From contig RXKB01000035.1 in assembly GCA_003963225.1 (NCBI GenBank), positions 1 to 44,001 of the forward strand: a stretch of DNA of 44,001 bases, given 5' to 3'. The position numbers and the translations under genes were made by a program. Positions 22,237 to 29,662 of this stretch are shown here, piece by piece (position 1 is the stretch's first letter; each line of letters starts with the position of its first letter). The notes under the pieces were generated by a model. The model searched no databases. It was not told the origin of the DNA and was given only the letters and a program-made list of their open reading frames with translations. Origin of the DNA: Candidatus Babelota bacterium. Its GTDB lineage: Bacteria > Babelota > Babeliae > Babelales > Vermiphilaceae.

Positions 22237-22705
22237 CCACTTTATTATCGGTATTTATTACCTCTACGGCTCTATAGTTTTTACGTATTGGCTTGCCGCC
22301 GCCTCTACCTGATAGGTTACGGCGTTTAATATGGTACGGCGCGTATTTGCCCCAAGTAGTAACAAAGAACTCTTCTATTTTGCCATCCGCCGTTAAACAT
22401 TTAACTTTCTTGCCCTCAAGCCCTATAAATTGCGGATGCAATAGACAATCTAATTCTTCCCCAAATAGTTCGCAATATGCTATTAGCTCATCATTAGCCC
22501 GCACAAAATCAGCCCATCCTTTAGCAGTTCCCTTATCAAGCGCATTAGGTAATACAACATCAAGGCCGCGCCGCCTCAATTCGGCCATTATCTTGTAAGC
22601 TTTGTCAAACGCATATTCGTACGTTATGTATTTTAGTTGCCTGCTAAACTTATAGCAGTATTCCCCGCGCTTATTGTCTAATTCAAACTCATTAGGATAT
22701 TGCAT
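22214..22705 (-). CDS. First gene of leftward early cluster, unknown (163 aa)
   Basis: The product starts MQYPNEFELDNKRGEYCYKF behind GGGAGGCCACAAAAT. It has a helical N-terminal half with RR-RG motifs, a middle with CELFGEELDCLLHPQFIGLE, and a basic glycine/arginine-rich segment near the C-terminus (IKRRNLSGRGGGKPIRKNYR) that could bind nucleic acid. As the gene closest to the strongest leftward promoter, it is likely expressed first after infection. Host takeover is a reasonable guess; no family is recognised. Confidence 0.72.
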   Translation of the reverse strand: MQYPNEFELDNKRGEYCYKFSRQLKYITYEYAFDKAYKIMAELRRRGLDVVLPNALDKGTAKGWADFVRANDELIAYCELFGEELDCLLHPQFIGLEGKKVKCLTADGKIEEFFVTTWGKYAPYHIKRRNLSGRGGGKPIRKNYRAVEVINTDNKVESVEGKK

Positions 22706-22730
22706 ATTTTGTGGCCTCCCAGCCGTTGTT

Positions 22731-22748
22731 ATTATACTATAGTATAAT
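22731..22748. promoter_or_regulatory. 18-bp perfect palindrome
   Basis: ATTATACTATAGTATAAT reads the same on both strands. Its inner CTATAGTA also occurs at 22771-22778 and 22800-22807, where it overlaps the likely -10. Three copies in about 75 bp just before the first early gene look like an operator series or overlapping -10 elements on both strands. Confidence 0.65.
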
Positions 22749-22798
22749 CAGGTTTTACGGCCTATAATTGCTATAGTAACACATAGCCGCATAGTATT

Positions 22799-22826
22799 AC
22801 TATAGTAAGTTAAAAACCGTTGTCAA
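22799..22826 (-). promoter_or_regulatory. Strong candidate leftward early promoter
   Basis: On the minus strand TTGACA (22821-22826) and TATAGT (22799-22804) are separated by 16 bases, six and five matches to the sigma70 consensus. The -10 lies in a 12-bp perfect palindrome (22797-22808). It reads toward the first early gene, starting 90 or so bases downstream. Host RNA polymerase would suffice. Confidence 0.65.
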
Positions 22827-22898
22827 CAGTTATGTAAGCTATTGAATTATATGGGTATTGTTATGTGCTTGGTTTTTATGTAATGTATTAGTTGCCGA

Positions 22899-22936
22899 TT
22901 TTATATAGTAAGTCTCTTGGACTTACATATATAAAA
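22899..22936. terminator. Long hairpin with 16-bp stem
   Basis: Arms 22899-22914 and 22920-22936 pair with a single bulged A and a five-base loop; the inner GTAAGTC/GACTTAC is perfect and the outer part is A/T only. It is followed by A/T-rich DNA on both sides, so it could be a bidirectional terminator, a protein-binding cruciform or an origin hairpin. Confidence 0.55.
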
Positions 22937-23111
22937 GCTGCATCTATACGTTTACATAGTTTTGTTTAGACAATTAGTTAGTGGTGGCCTAATAGACAAC
23001 GTGCTAATTAACCGTCTTATATCCTTTACACACTCTGCTAACTATACTGCCTAATAGCTATAAGTCACTAATCGCAAACGGGCATTTTGTCCCCTCATCC
23101 TATACGCACGA

Positions 23112-23165
23112 ATAGCATATTGTATTTATTACCTATTTGTTAAGCCCGAATAGATAATATGCTAT
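23112..23165. repeat. 10-bp inverted repeat, loop 34
   Basis: ATAGCATATT (23112-23121) and AATATGCTAT (23156-23165) are perfect complements. The loop contains CCCGAATAG (23145-23153), whose inverse CTATTCGGG appears at 23270-23278, and GCATATTGTATT recurs at 23280-23291. Confidence 0.6.
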
Positions 23166-23307
23166 ATTACTTTCCATAATAATAGTTATGCGACTTGACA
23201 ATCGTATAGTATTCAATGACTTAGCACAATAGTTAATCAATGTTTGCCCGCCTTTGCGCCCGCTCCGGCCTATTCGGGTGCATATTGTATTAACAAATTG
23301 TCTAATA

Positions 23308-23333
23308 GGGGGTATACCGGGAGGGGGAGGGGG
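23308..23333 (+). other. Four-tract G-quadruplex motif
   Basis: Tracts of 5, 3, 5 and 5 G with loops of 6, 1 and 1 bases lie in sequence. Such runs can fold into a G-quadruplex in single-stranded DNA or RNA. I noticed no comparable run elsewhere in the window. Confidence 0.6.
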
Positions 23334-23443
23334 CGATTACGTTTCTGCCTTGAAACCCCGCTTAAACCCGATACGCCAAATAAAAATATAATATAATAGA
23401 ATTAGCACATTGTCTTAGCAGAATGTCTAATAGGCCGTAGCGT

Positions 23444-23528
23444 TCTTCGCGCACGAAGAGGACAATGCGACATGGACATCACCGTAGAAACCTAAGAGGG
23501 TATGGCGCGGTGTCCGTTGTCTAGGTTT
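23444..23528 (+). ncRNA. Candidate structured RNA, possible pseudoknot
   Basis: A TCTTCG/CGAAGA hairpin (23444-23459) is followed by pairings GACAA (23461-23465) with TTGTC (23517-23521), CACCG (23480-23484) with CGGTG (23508-23512), and AAACCTA (23488-23494) with TAGGTTT (23522-23528). The last crosses the other two, as in an H-type pseudoknot. It lies about 95 bases before the first late gene. Short pairings can arise by chance. Confidence 0.3.
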
Positions 23529-23561
23529 ATGCCCGGGTTATAGTGTGGCCGAATTGCCTTA

Positions 23562-23590
23562 TTGACTTTTTATGCCTAGCGGCATAGGGT
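23562..23590 (+). promoter_or_regulatory. Weak candidate rightward late promoter with hairpin
   Basis: TTGACT (23562-23567) is followed after 17 bases by TAGGGT (23585-23590). A perfect TATGCC/GGCATA hairpin with a TAGC loop (23571-23586) fills the spacer. The position suits the first late gene at 23623, but the -10 is poor, so a phage-modified polymerase or another start is possible. Confidence 0.3.
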
Positions 23591-23622
23591 CAGGTACGGT
23601 TAACCTAAACAAAGGAGTAATT

Positions 23623-24201
23623 ATGAACAAAGAGTACACTAAAAAAGAACTACACGCGATGTCGGCAAAACAGCTACAGGCGTGGCTAACAACTAATAAA
23701 GTACCGTTTGAGACTGATGCTAATAAATCAGCGTTGGTTGAAGCTGTATGGCAGAAGCAAAACGAAGGTCGTCTGAACGGCGGTACTGACGGAGCGGCGG
23801 AAGGTGAGGCTAAACCGGGAGCAGAGGATGCTACTGGCGGTGTTGACCACAGCCCTACGGCGGGTGAAACTGGTGAGATGAGCGAGGAAGAAAAACAAAC
23901 TAACCGCTTAGACCCACAGAAACCCGGTACGGCTGATGCAGTAACAGAAGCGCAGCAAGGTAACGTAGGTGAAGTGCCTGCGGGTACAGAAGGTGATGGC
24001 AATAAGAAGTTCAACCCTCCTGTTAAACAAGGCGGTGAACGTAAAGGCCGTGACGAACTAGGAGAGTTCCGTACACGCTTTGCTGAACTAGAGCGTAAGG
24101 TTGAACATCTAATGACTAAGGATAGGGCTAGAGATACCCAATTCGGCAGCATAGACAATCTAGGTACGATTGACGACCTTAACAAAAAGTCTTCCCAATA
24201 G
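23623..24201 (+). CDS. First late gene: LEM/HeH-like N-terminus with long acidic linker
   Basis: I start it at ATG 23623 behind AAAGGAG; the frame extends to 23572. The 192-residue product has an N-terminal helix-extended-loop-helix-like segment (YTKKELHAMSAKQLQAWLTT, then VPFETDANKSALVEAVW), a glycine/glutamate/proline-rich linker, and a C-terminal coiled part (RTRFAELERKVEHLMTKDRA). HeH and LEM-like motifs in phage proteins often bind DNA or structural partners. The exact role is unknown. The short distance to the large terminase suggests a packaging or head accessory function. Confidence 0.78.
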   Translation: MNKEYTKKELHAMSAKQLQAWLTTNKVPFETDANKSALVEAVWQKQNEGRLNGGTDGAAEGEAKPGAEDATGGVDHSPTAGETGEMSEEEKQTNRLDPQKPGTADAVTEAQQGNVGEVPAGTEGDGNKKFNPPVKQGGERKGRDELGEFRTRFAELERKVEHLMTKDRARDTQFGSIDNLGTIDDLNKKSSQ

Positions 24202-24228
24202 GTATTCCTTTACCTTGGGTTAGTGACG

Positions 24229-24262
24229 GGGGTGTAGTGTAAAAGCTACGCCCCTTACTTTT
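24229..24262 (+). terminator. Rho-independent-type terminator after first late gene
   Basis: GGGGTGTAG (24229-24237) pairs with CTACGCCCC (24246-24254) with one G-T pair and an eight-base loop, followed by TTACTTTT. It lies 28 bases after the gene's stop and runs into the stop codon of the oppositely oriented terminase gene, so it would limit antisense transcription through that gene. Confidence 0.7.
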
Positions 24263-24743
24263 ATGAGCATAGGTAAGCTATCTCGTCTTCCTCTTCGGTT
24301 GAGAGGACTTGTTCAGGCGTAACGTCAATACATTTATTTCTGGCCGCTTCCTCTACCCGTCTGCGCCCGGCTGATAGTGCATTGATAATTGCGCGGTCTG
24401 CGGTGATGTTATGTTCAACTTGTACACGCTGTCCATACTGTTTAGACTTGCGGCGTTCAAGTAACCACTTAATGTTATCTGATATGACTTTCGCCATCTT
24501 AGGGTCGGAGTGTGCGTATATGCCTCTACTGTCAATAGTAAGGAGCATATCGGCCATCGTATCGTAGCCGCGTGTCTCCGCTTCCACTAGGAGTTCCTGC
24601 AATTCTGTGTATTGCTTGACGGTGTTGTCAAAAACTGTTACGGTTATCCCAACCTCATCACACGCATAGGTCTTGGTGCGGCCTTGGGCAATTAGCTCAA
24701 CAGCCTGAAACACTTTAGGGAAGTAATCGTATGGTAGGTTCAT
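24261..24743 (-). CDS. Probable small terminase subunit, opposite strand
   Basis: I start it at ATG 24743 (MNLPYDYFPK); the frame is open from 24779. The 160-residue product has an N-terminal helix-turn-helix-like part (ELIAQGRTKTYACDEVGITV), a central helical region, and RRKSKQYGQRVQVEHNITAD near the C-terminus, a pattern I associate with small terminases that bind packaging-site DNA. It is directly upstream of the large terminase but divergent, which is unusual. The assignment rests on this resemblance and position. TATATT and TTGCTC give a possible promoter whose transcript would have almost no leader. Confidence 0.68.
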   Translation of the reverse strand: MNLPYDYFPKVFQAVELIAQGRTKTYACDEVGITVTVFDNTVKQYTELQELLVEAETRGYDTMADMLLTIDSRGIYAHSDPKMAKVISDNIKWLLERRKSKQYGQRVQVEHNITADRAIINALSAGRRRVEEAARNKCIDVTPEQVLSTEEEDEIAYLCS

Positions 24744-24750
24744 ATTAACC

Positions 24751-24779
24751 AATATACTACATGGATAAACATTGAGCAA
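24751..24779. promoter_or_regulatory. Possible face-to-face promoters between terminase genes
   Basis: On the minus strand TTGCTC (24774-24779) and TATATT (24751-24756) are 17 bases apart. On the plus strand TATACT (24753-24758) overlaps it but lacks a good -35. The two starts are only 28 bases apart, so both messages would be nearly leaderless. Weak evidence. Confidence 0.3.
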
Positions 24780-26298
24780 CTATAATGTAAAAACAGAGGC
24801 GCAACTAGCAGAGTTCGTTGCTCAATTCTACGATGACCCCTACGGTTTTGTGATGGGGATATTCCCTTGGGGCGAACCGTTCCTAGCAGACGGCGAAACA
24901 GAAAATCCGCTTAAAGATAAGACCGGGCCGGAGCCGTGGCAAGAGGAAGAGCTTAAAGCCCTAGGCGCACACATACGCAATAACGCCGAGTTCAAAGCTA
25001 TGGGGCTGGAGCTGGAAGTCTGGAAGTCCGCGATAGCTTCCGGCCACGGGGTAGGTAAGTCAGCGATGGTGAGCTGGATAATTATTTTCCTGATGTCCAC
25101 CCGGGCGGATACACGCGGCGCGGTCACAGCGTCAACACAGTTCCAGCTTGAGGATAAAACTTGGCCGGAGCTGGCGAAGTGGCATAACCTTGCTATGAAC
25201 AAGCATTGGTTTACGTGGACAGCTACGGGGTTCACATTCTCGGCGTACCCAGAGGATAAACAAAAGAACTATAAGGTTACGGCGGCAACCGTATCCGAAA
25301 CAAAGACCGAGGCGTTCGCCGGGCTACACAACGAAGGTAAAACAGTATTCGTAATATTTGACGAGGCATCAGGCGTACTACCTAAAGTGTGGGAAGTCGT
25401 AGAGGGTGCGCTTACGGATGGTGAGGCGTTCTTCTTTGCATACGGAAACCCGACCAGACCTGACGGTGAGTTTGCGGACTGCTTTGACAAACACGCTCAC
25501 TTATACAGAACTAGACATATTGATAGTAGGGAAGTTAGCCACACGAATAAGTCAGCACTAGAAGGTATTATACGTAAGTATGGTATTGATAGTGATGAGG
25601 TGAAGGTACGTATCCGGGGGCAGTTCCCGCAGCAGAGCTTTAACGGTTTCATATCTGTAGAGATTGCGCGTATGGCTATGGAGCGCGAACACACGTCAGA
25701 CCCGAACGCAGGGTTGATTATGGCGGTAGACGTAGCCCGCTACGGTAACGACCACTCATGTATTCGCTTCCGCCAAGGCCGCGATGCCCGCAGCATCCCG
25801 GCTAAACGGTTTAAGGGATTGAGTCTAGTTAAGCTGGCCGAAATATGTATGCGTGAAGCCGACATCCATAAACCTGATGCTATCGTTATTGAGGCCACAG
25901 GTATAGGCGCAGGGGTGATTGATATTATGCGTGACCGTGGGTATAAAGTCATTGAGGTACACCCGGGCGCAAAGGCCCACGCGCATGAGCTTTACATAAA
26001 CCGCCGCGCAGAGTATTGGTCGTTGATGCGTGATTGGTTGTATGAAGAGGGTTGCGTAGATGACACACCAGAATTATTCTCCCAGCTTACTACCATTCTG
26101 TACATGCTGGATAGACACGAACAGCGATTAAAATTAGAGCCAAAAGAAGAGATGAAGAAAAGAGGCTTGCCATCTCCTGATGATGCTGATACACTTGCCT
26201 TGACGTTTGCCGTTCGCATTGCCCGCCGTGACCGTACTAAACATCTCGGACAGGCGCGGAATAAGGCGGTTACAGAATATGACGAACTAGCATACTAA
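24772..26298 (+). CDS. terL: Terminase large subunit
   Basis: The product has 508 residues and starts with TTG at 24772, as the frame is closed by a stop just upstream and no other start precedes the conserved region. ATPase motifs: Walker A SGHGVGKSA (90-98), Walker B VFVIFDEAS (192-200, D197/E198). Nuclease motifs: AVDVARYGND (D320), IVIEATGIGAG (E374) and PDDADT (D471/D473). It pumps DNA into the prohead and cuts it. Only a poor GGAT precedes the start, so initiation may be weak or leaderless. It is the most useful gene for placing the phage phylogenetically. Confidence 0.95.
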   Translation: MSNYNVKTEAQLAEFVAQFYDDPYGFVMGIFPWGEPFLADGETENPLKDKTGPEPWQEEELKALGAHIRNNAEFKAMGLELEVWKSAIASGHGVGKSAMVSWIIIFLMSTRADTRGAVTASTQFQLEDKTWPELAKWHNLAMNKHWFTWTATGFTFSAYPEDKQKNYKVTAATVSETKTEAFAGLHNEGKTVFVIFDEASGVLPKVWEVVEGALTDGEAFFFAYGNPTRPDGEFADCFDKHAHLYRTRHIDSREVSHTNKSALEGIIRKYGIDSDEVKVRIRGQFPQQSFNGFISVEIARMAMEREHTSDPNAGLIMAVDVARYGNDHSCIRFRQGRDARSIPAKRFKGLSLVKLAEICMREADIHKPDAIVIEATGIGAGVIDIMRDRGYKVIEVHPGAKAHAHELYINRRAEYWSLMRDWLYEEGCVDDTPELFSQLTTILYMLDRHEQRLKLEPKEEMKKRGLPSPDDADTLALTFAVRIARRDRTKHLGQARNKAVTEYDELAY

Positions 26299-26307
26299 GA
26301 GGATTAT

Positions 26308-26544
26308 ATGGGTGGGATAGCCAGCGTTTTCAGTCCAGCAAAACCAAAGAGGGATGTCGTGACCCCGGAACCTTTGCGCCCTGCGCCAGAGCGTTCAGAC
26401 GCAGAAACCGAAGCCTTGGCCGAGGAGCAACGTAAACGCGTAGCAGGAGCGAGCGGGGGTCGGGCATCAACGTATTTAACAGGCGGCGGCACAGAAGCGG
26501 CCAGCTCCGCCGTAAGGTTCCTCGGAGGCGCAGCGAAAACGTAA
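26308..26544 (+). CDS. Small head-gene-cluster protein, unknown (78 aa)
   Basis: The product begins MGGIASVFSPAKPKRDVVTP and has a proline-rich start, a charged helix (ERSDAETEALAEEQRKRVAG) and a glycine-rich end (STYLTGGGTEAASSAVRFLG). AAGAGGATTAT precedes the ATG. Small proteins with this kind of GGG/A tail are often found between large terminase and portal genes in podoviruses. Its stop overlaps the portal start (TAATG). Function unknown. Confidence 0.75.
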   Translation: MGGIASVFSPAKPKRDVVTPEPLRPAPERSDAETEALAEEQRKRVAGASGGRASTYLTGGGTEAASSAVRFLGGAAKT

Positions 26545-28220
26545 TGGCAAGACCTTTAGCTACAGAGCAGACAACGCGTTACCGGGAAGCACAAGCTATA
26601 CGCAATCCCCGTGAGAACGACTACCGTATGGCGGCAGCGTATTGTTTACCCCGTCACTACAACGCATGGTCATTAGACGGCCCGGCTAACTACGGCCAGA
26701 GCGCAGTCGCAGCTACCCGCCGTATTGCGTATGACAGTACAGGGGTACGAGCGTTACCTAAGTATGCGGCCATCCTTGAACGTATGGCTACGCCGCATAA
26801 TATGAAGTGGCATGGGTTAACTGTCGGTGACAGGAAACTAGCCCAACGCCCAAGGGTACGTTTATTCTTTGATGAACTAAGGGACGAACTATTCCGTATG
26901 CGCTATGAAGCGCGTTCACAATTTAAGCAGGCTATGTCCGAGGTGAACTTGTCCCTTGGTACGTACGGCACAGGCCCGGTGTATTACGGGCAACGAGGCG
27001 TATCGCCGCTAAACCGCACACCCGGCTTCTTATATAAAGCCTGCCCGCTCCGTGATATATTCATTTTAGTTAATGATGAGGGCGAGGTAGACACCGTGTT
27101 CCGCCGCTTCTGGTTAAACTACAGGCAATTCCAGCAGAAGTTCCCGAACGTAAAGATGCCAAAGACAATGGCCGCGAAGTCCGCCAATGGCGTATCACCA
27201 AAAGAAAACGATTACGTGGAGTTCTTTCATGTCGTACATACGAGGACTGACTATGACCCTCAAGCTCTTGATAGCCGCCGCCATCCTATTGTGGGTAGCT
27301 ATGTTTGTGTACCTGACCAAGAATATGTAGGTGAAGAGGAAGGGTTTAGGTCTATGCCTTACCTTACGCCTCGTACGTTTACGGAAGCGGGCGACCCTTA
27401 CGGTTTTGCTCCTGCAATGCAGGCGTTACCAGCTTTAGGCACAGCAAGTGCTATGAAGAAAACAGCCATTAAGCAAGGGCAGAAAGCGGTTGACCCGGTT
27501 ATCCTAGCGCACGATGACGGTGTACTGAACGGTGTAGTTGACCTACGCCCCGGCCATGTGAATATGGGCGGCGTGGATAAGCAAGGCCGTAAGCTTATAC
27601 AGACTTTAGAAAGTGGTAACTTTAACGTGAGTGAGAAGTTACTTGAACAGGAACGCGAGGACATTAACGATAGTTTCTTTGTAACGCTATTCCAAATACT
27701 GACAGAAACGCCGGAGATGACCGCTACCGAAGTTATGGAGCGTGTAGCCGAGCGTTCGTCTTTATTATCTCCGACTATGGGCCGTCTGCAATCTGAACTG
27801 CTTGGCCCGGGCATCATGCGTGAAATAGACATGCTTGATGAGATGGGACGTATGCCTAAGATACCGCCGGAACTTATTGAAGCAGGCGCACAGTACGACA
27901 TCGTATACACGTCCCCAATGGCGAAGGGTATGTATGCGGAAGAGGTATCAGGATTTATGAGAGCGGTAGAGATGGCGATGAACGTGGCCGAACGTACACA
28001 AGACCCGTCACAACTAGACCATTTTAATTTTGACGTTGCTATACCAGAGATGAGCGACTACATGGCTGTGCCTGCACGTTGGATGAACGAGCCTAAAGTA
28101 AAACAAGCGATGCGTGATGGTAGAGCGAAAGCCGCACAAGAAGCAGAGCTTATGAAAAATGCTGCACCGTTAGCGGGTGCGTTTAAGACAGCCGCGTCAA
28201 TGCAGGAAGGAGCGCAGTAA
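26544..28220 (+). CDS. Head-tail connector (portal) protein
   Basis: The 558-residue product matches the T7-type head-to-tail connecting family in length and in segments such as RENDYRMAAAYCLPRHYNAW, LGTYGTGPVYYGQRG and FFVTLFQILTETPEMTATEV. Twelve copies would form the ring at the capsid vertex through which DNA enters and leaves. The start overlaps the preceding stop and the stop overlaps the next start (TAATG in both cases), so translation is coupled. Confidence 0.93.
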   Translation: MARPLATEQTTRYREAQAIRNPRENDYRMAAAYCLPRHYNAWSLDGPANYGQSAVAATRRIAYDSTGVRALPKYAAILERMATPHNMKWHGLTVGDRKLAQRPRVRLFFDELRDELFRMRYEARSQFKQAMSEVNLSLGTYGTGPVYYGQRGVSPLNRTPGFLYKACPLRDIFILVNDEGEVDTVFRRFWLNYRQFQQKFPNVKMPKTMAAKSANGVSPKENDYVEFFHVVHTRTDYDPQALDSRRHPIVGSYVCVPDQEYVGEEEGFRSMPYLTPRTFTEAGDPYGFAPAMQALPALGTASAMKKTAIKQGQKAVDPVILAHDDGVLNGVVDLRPGHVNMGGVDKQGRKLIQTLESGNFNVSEKLLEQEREDINDSFFVTLFQILTETPEMTATEVMERVAERSSLLSPTMGRLQSELLGPGIMREIDMLDEMGRMPKIPPELIEAGAQYDIVYTSPMAKGMYAEEVSGFMRAVEMAMNVAERTQDPSQLDHFNFDVAIPEMSDYMAVPARWMNEPKVKQAMRDGRAKAAQEAELMKNAAPLAGAFKTAASMQEGAQ

Positions 28221-28597
28221 TGGCAGACGGATTTATAGAAGGGGAATATGACCCGTACGACCCAGCTCAACTTGAGGAAGCCGAGAAGAAACTAAAGAGC
28301 GATGTAGCTATGACATCAGGCGATGCTCAAGCCCTCATAGAAAGACGTAGGTTAGCTTACTCACGGGTATTTACTCCGGGTACTAGAGACCAAGAGGACG
28401 TTGATATTGTCCTGAATGATTTAATGTATTTTTGCAAAGTATGGGTAAGCCCGTACAACCCGGCAGAGGGTCAACACGCTGATGCGTTGAGCAAGATAAA
28501 GATAGGGAGACGTGAAGTCTTCTTACGTATCAAAGACTTTACCCGTCTGGGTCTTGATGCGCTACTACTTAAGTACACAGACGCTTCAACCAAATAG
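28220..28597 (+). CDS. Bbp19-like protein
   Basis: The 125-residue product has RRRLAYSRVFTPGTRDQEDV followed by VDIVLNDLMYFCKV, similar to the short domain described from Bordetella phage protein Bbp19 (a region of the kind YxRVF...VLxDLxxFC), and REVFLRIKDFTRLGLDALLL at its end. The role of this family is unknown, but it lies between portal and scaffold in related phages. The neighbourhood is the same here. Confidence 0.75.
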   Translation: MADGFIEGEYDPYDPAQLEEAEKKLKSDVAMTSGDAQALIERRRLAYSRVFTPGTRDQEDVDIVLNDLMYFCKVWVSPYNPAEGQHADALSKIKIGRREVFLRIKDFTRLGLDALLLKYTDASTK

Positions 28598-28606
28598 GAG
28601 AACTAT

Positions 28607-29569
28607 ATGTCTACAGAAACACCCGGCCAGCAACCCGCAGCAGGAGGCACAACGCCGCCAGCAGGAAACGCTGAACACCCGGCAGGAACCACACCCCCTG
28701 CTGGAAATACTTTTACGCCAGCAGAAACACCGTGGGCAGGCGCGAAAGATATGTACACTATCGGCGAGGGCGACAAAGCACGTCCTTGGTACGAAGGTAT
28801 CGCCGAAGACCCTGTACGTGAATTGATGAAGGCTAAAGGTTATAAGAACCCTAACGAAGTAGCAATGGCCTACCATAACTTGAACAAGTTGCAGAACAAC
28901 GCACCCGATGCTATGGTAATACCTAAAGATGCTAAAGACAAAGAAGGTTGGGATAAGGTGTACACCAAGCTTGGTAGACCGGAAACCATAGATAAGTATC
29001 CAGAGTTCAAAACAGCAGAAGGTCGTGAGGCTGATGCTAACCTGATGAAACTAGGCAAGGAGATATTCTTTGAACTAGGTGCAAGTCCAGACAAAGCGCA
29101 GGCAATGGTAGACAAGTGGGAGAACTTCGTAACAGAGACCCAGAAGTCTATGGTAGAAGCAGACCGTGTTAAAAATGAAACAGAAATTGCCGAACTTGAG
29201 AAAAAATGGGGCGGTGAACTTGAGGCCAACAAAGCGGCTGCAATCCGTGTAATGAAGTCCGTAGGTATACCCAACGAATTGCTTACTAAGGTTGAAGGTA
29301 ATATCGGCGCGGCTGGTGTTGTTGAACTACTTGCGATGATTGGTAAAGCGTCTAGTGAGGGTAGCTTCAAAGGTAGTGGAAACGGCGGCGGAGACCCGAA
29401 CGACCCTAACACTATGACACCTGAACAAGCACAAGCGCGTATTACTGCACTTAACGCGGATAAAGACTTCCAAGCTAAGTATACGGATAAGAAGAACCCA
29501 GAGCATAAAACTGCTCTTGAGTTGATGGAAAAGCTACATGCAAGGGCTACACCCCCTCGTAATAAATAG
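28607..29569 (+). CDS. Capsid assembly scaffold protein
   Basis: The 320-residue product has a proline/glycine/threonine-rich N-terminal tail (residues 1-40), a long helical charged middle (KSMVEADRVKNETEIAELEK) and a basic helical C-terminal end (HKTALELMEKLHARATPPRN), the typical layout of phage scaffold proteins that shape the prohead and leave before packaging. It sits immediately before the major capsid gene, as in BPP-1- and T7-type gene orders. AGGAGAACTAT precedes the ATG. Confidence 0.85.
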   Translation: MSTETPGQQPAAGGTTPPAGNAEHPAGTTPPAGNTFTPAETPWAGAKDMYTIGEGDKARPWYEGIAEDPVRELMKAKGYKNPNEVAMAYHNLNKLQNNAPDAMVIPKDAKDKEGWDKVYTKLGRPETIDKYPEFKTAEGREADANLMKLGKEIFFELGASPDKAQAMVDKWENFVTETQKSMVEADRVKNETEIAELEKKWGGELEANKAAAIRVMKSVGIPNELLTKVEGNIGAAGVVELLAMIGKASSEGSFKGSGNGGGDPNDPNTMTPEQAQARITALNADKDFQAKYTDKKNPEHKTALELMEKLHARATPPRNK

Positions 29570-29572
29570 CTA

Positions 29573-29601
29573 TTGACATACAGAACGTATTAGGTAAATA
29601 T
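29573..29601 (+). promoter_or_regulatory. Weak promoter-like sequence after scaffold gene
   Basis: TTGACA (29573-29578) begins four bases after the scaffold stop; a 17-base spacer leads to AAATAT. Transcription from it would run directly into the terminator hairpin at 29602, so it may be accidental. Confidence 0.25.
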
Positions 29602-29640
29602 AAAGGGGAGCTGGTCTATCTGGCTTCCTTTTATTATTTT
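29602..29640 (+). terminator. Terminator between scaffold and capsid genes
   Basis: AAAGGGGAGCT (29602-29612) pairs with GGCTTCCTTT (29622-29631) with one bulge and G-T pairs, followed by a T-rich tail TTTATTATTTT. Partial termination here could set the balance of messages for scaffold and capsid, but capsid needs either read-through or its own promoter. Confidence 0.6.
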
Positions 29641-29662
29641 AAGGGCCGTCATCATACGAACA

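Larger units (their letters stand above)
22706..23622. other. Main non-coding region between divergent blocks (putative origin and control region)
   Basis: About 0.9 kb without a credible gene on either strand. It holds leftward promoters with palindromes (22731-22826), a long hairpin (22899-22936), four CTAATAG copies (22989, 23051, 23302, 23427, all same orientation), an inverted repeat (23112-23165), direct repeats of GCATATTGTATT (23115, 23280), a G-rich run (23308-23333), an A/T run (about 23384-23400) and a structured stretch (23444-23528). Such clustering is typical of phage replication origins and promoter regions. No single element proves an origin. Confidence 0.6.

Noticed and set aside
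23195..23223. Plus-strand TTGACA as a late promoter
   Set aside because: At 16-18 base spacing the -10 would be GACTTA or similar; the TATAGT nearby is only four bases from the -35.
22706..23622. CRISPR array or attachment site in the repeat-rich gap
   Set aside because: The repeats are short and irregularly spaced, with no fixed repeat-spacer unit, and there is no integrase gene in the window.
27398..27910. Open frame of 170 codons on the minus strand within the portal gene
   Set aside because: Serine/isoleucine-rich translation typical of the reverse of a coding frame; no start signals, and the connector gene is clear.
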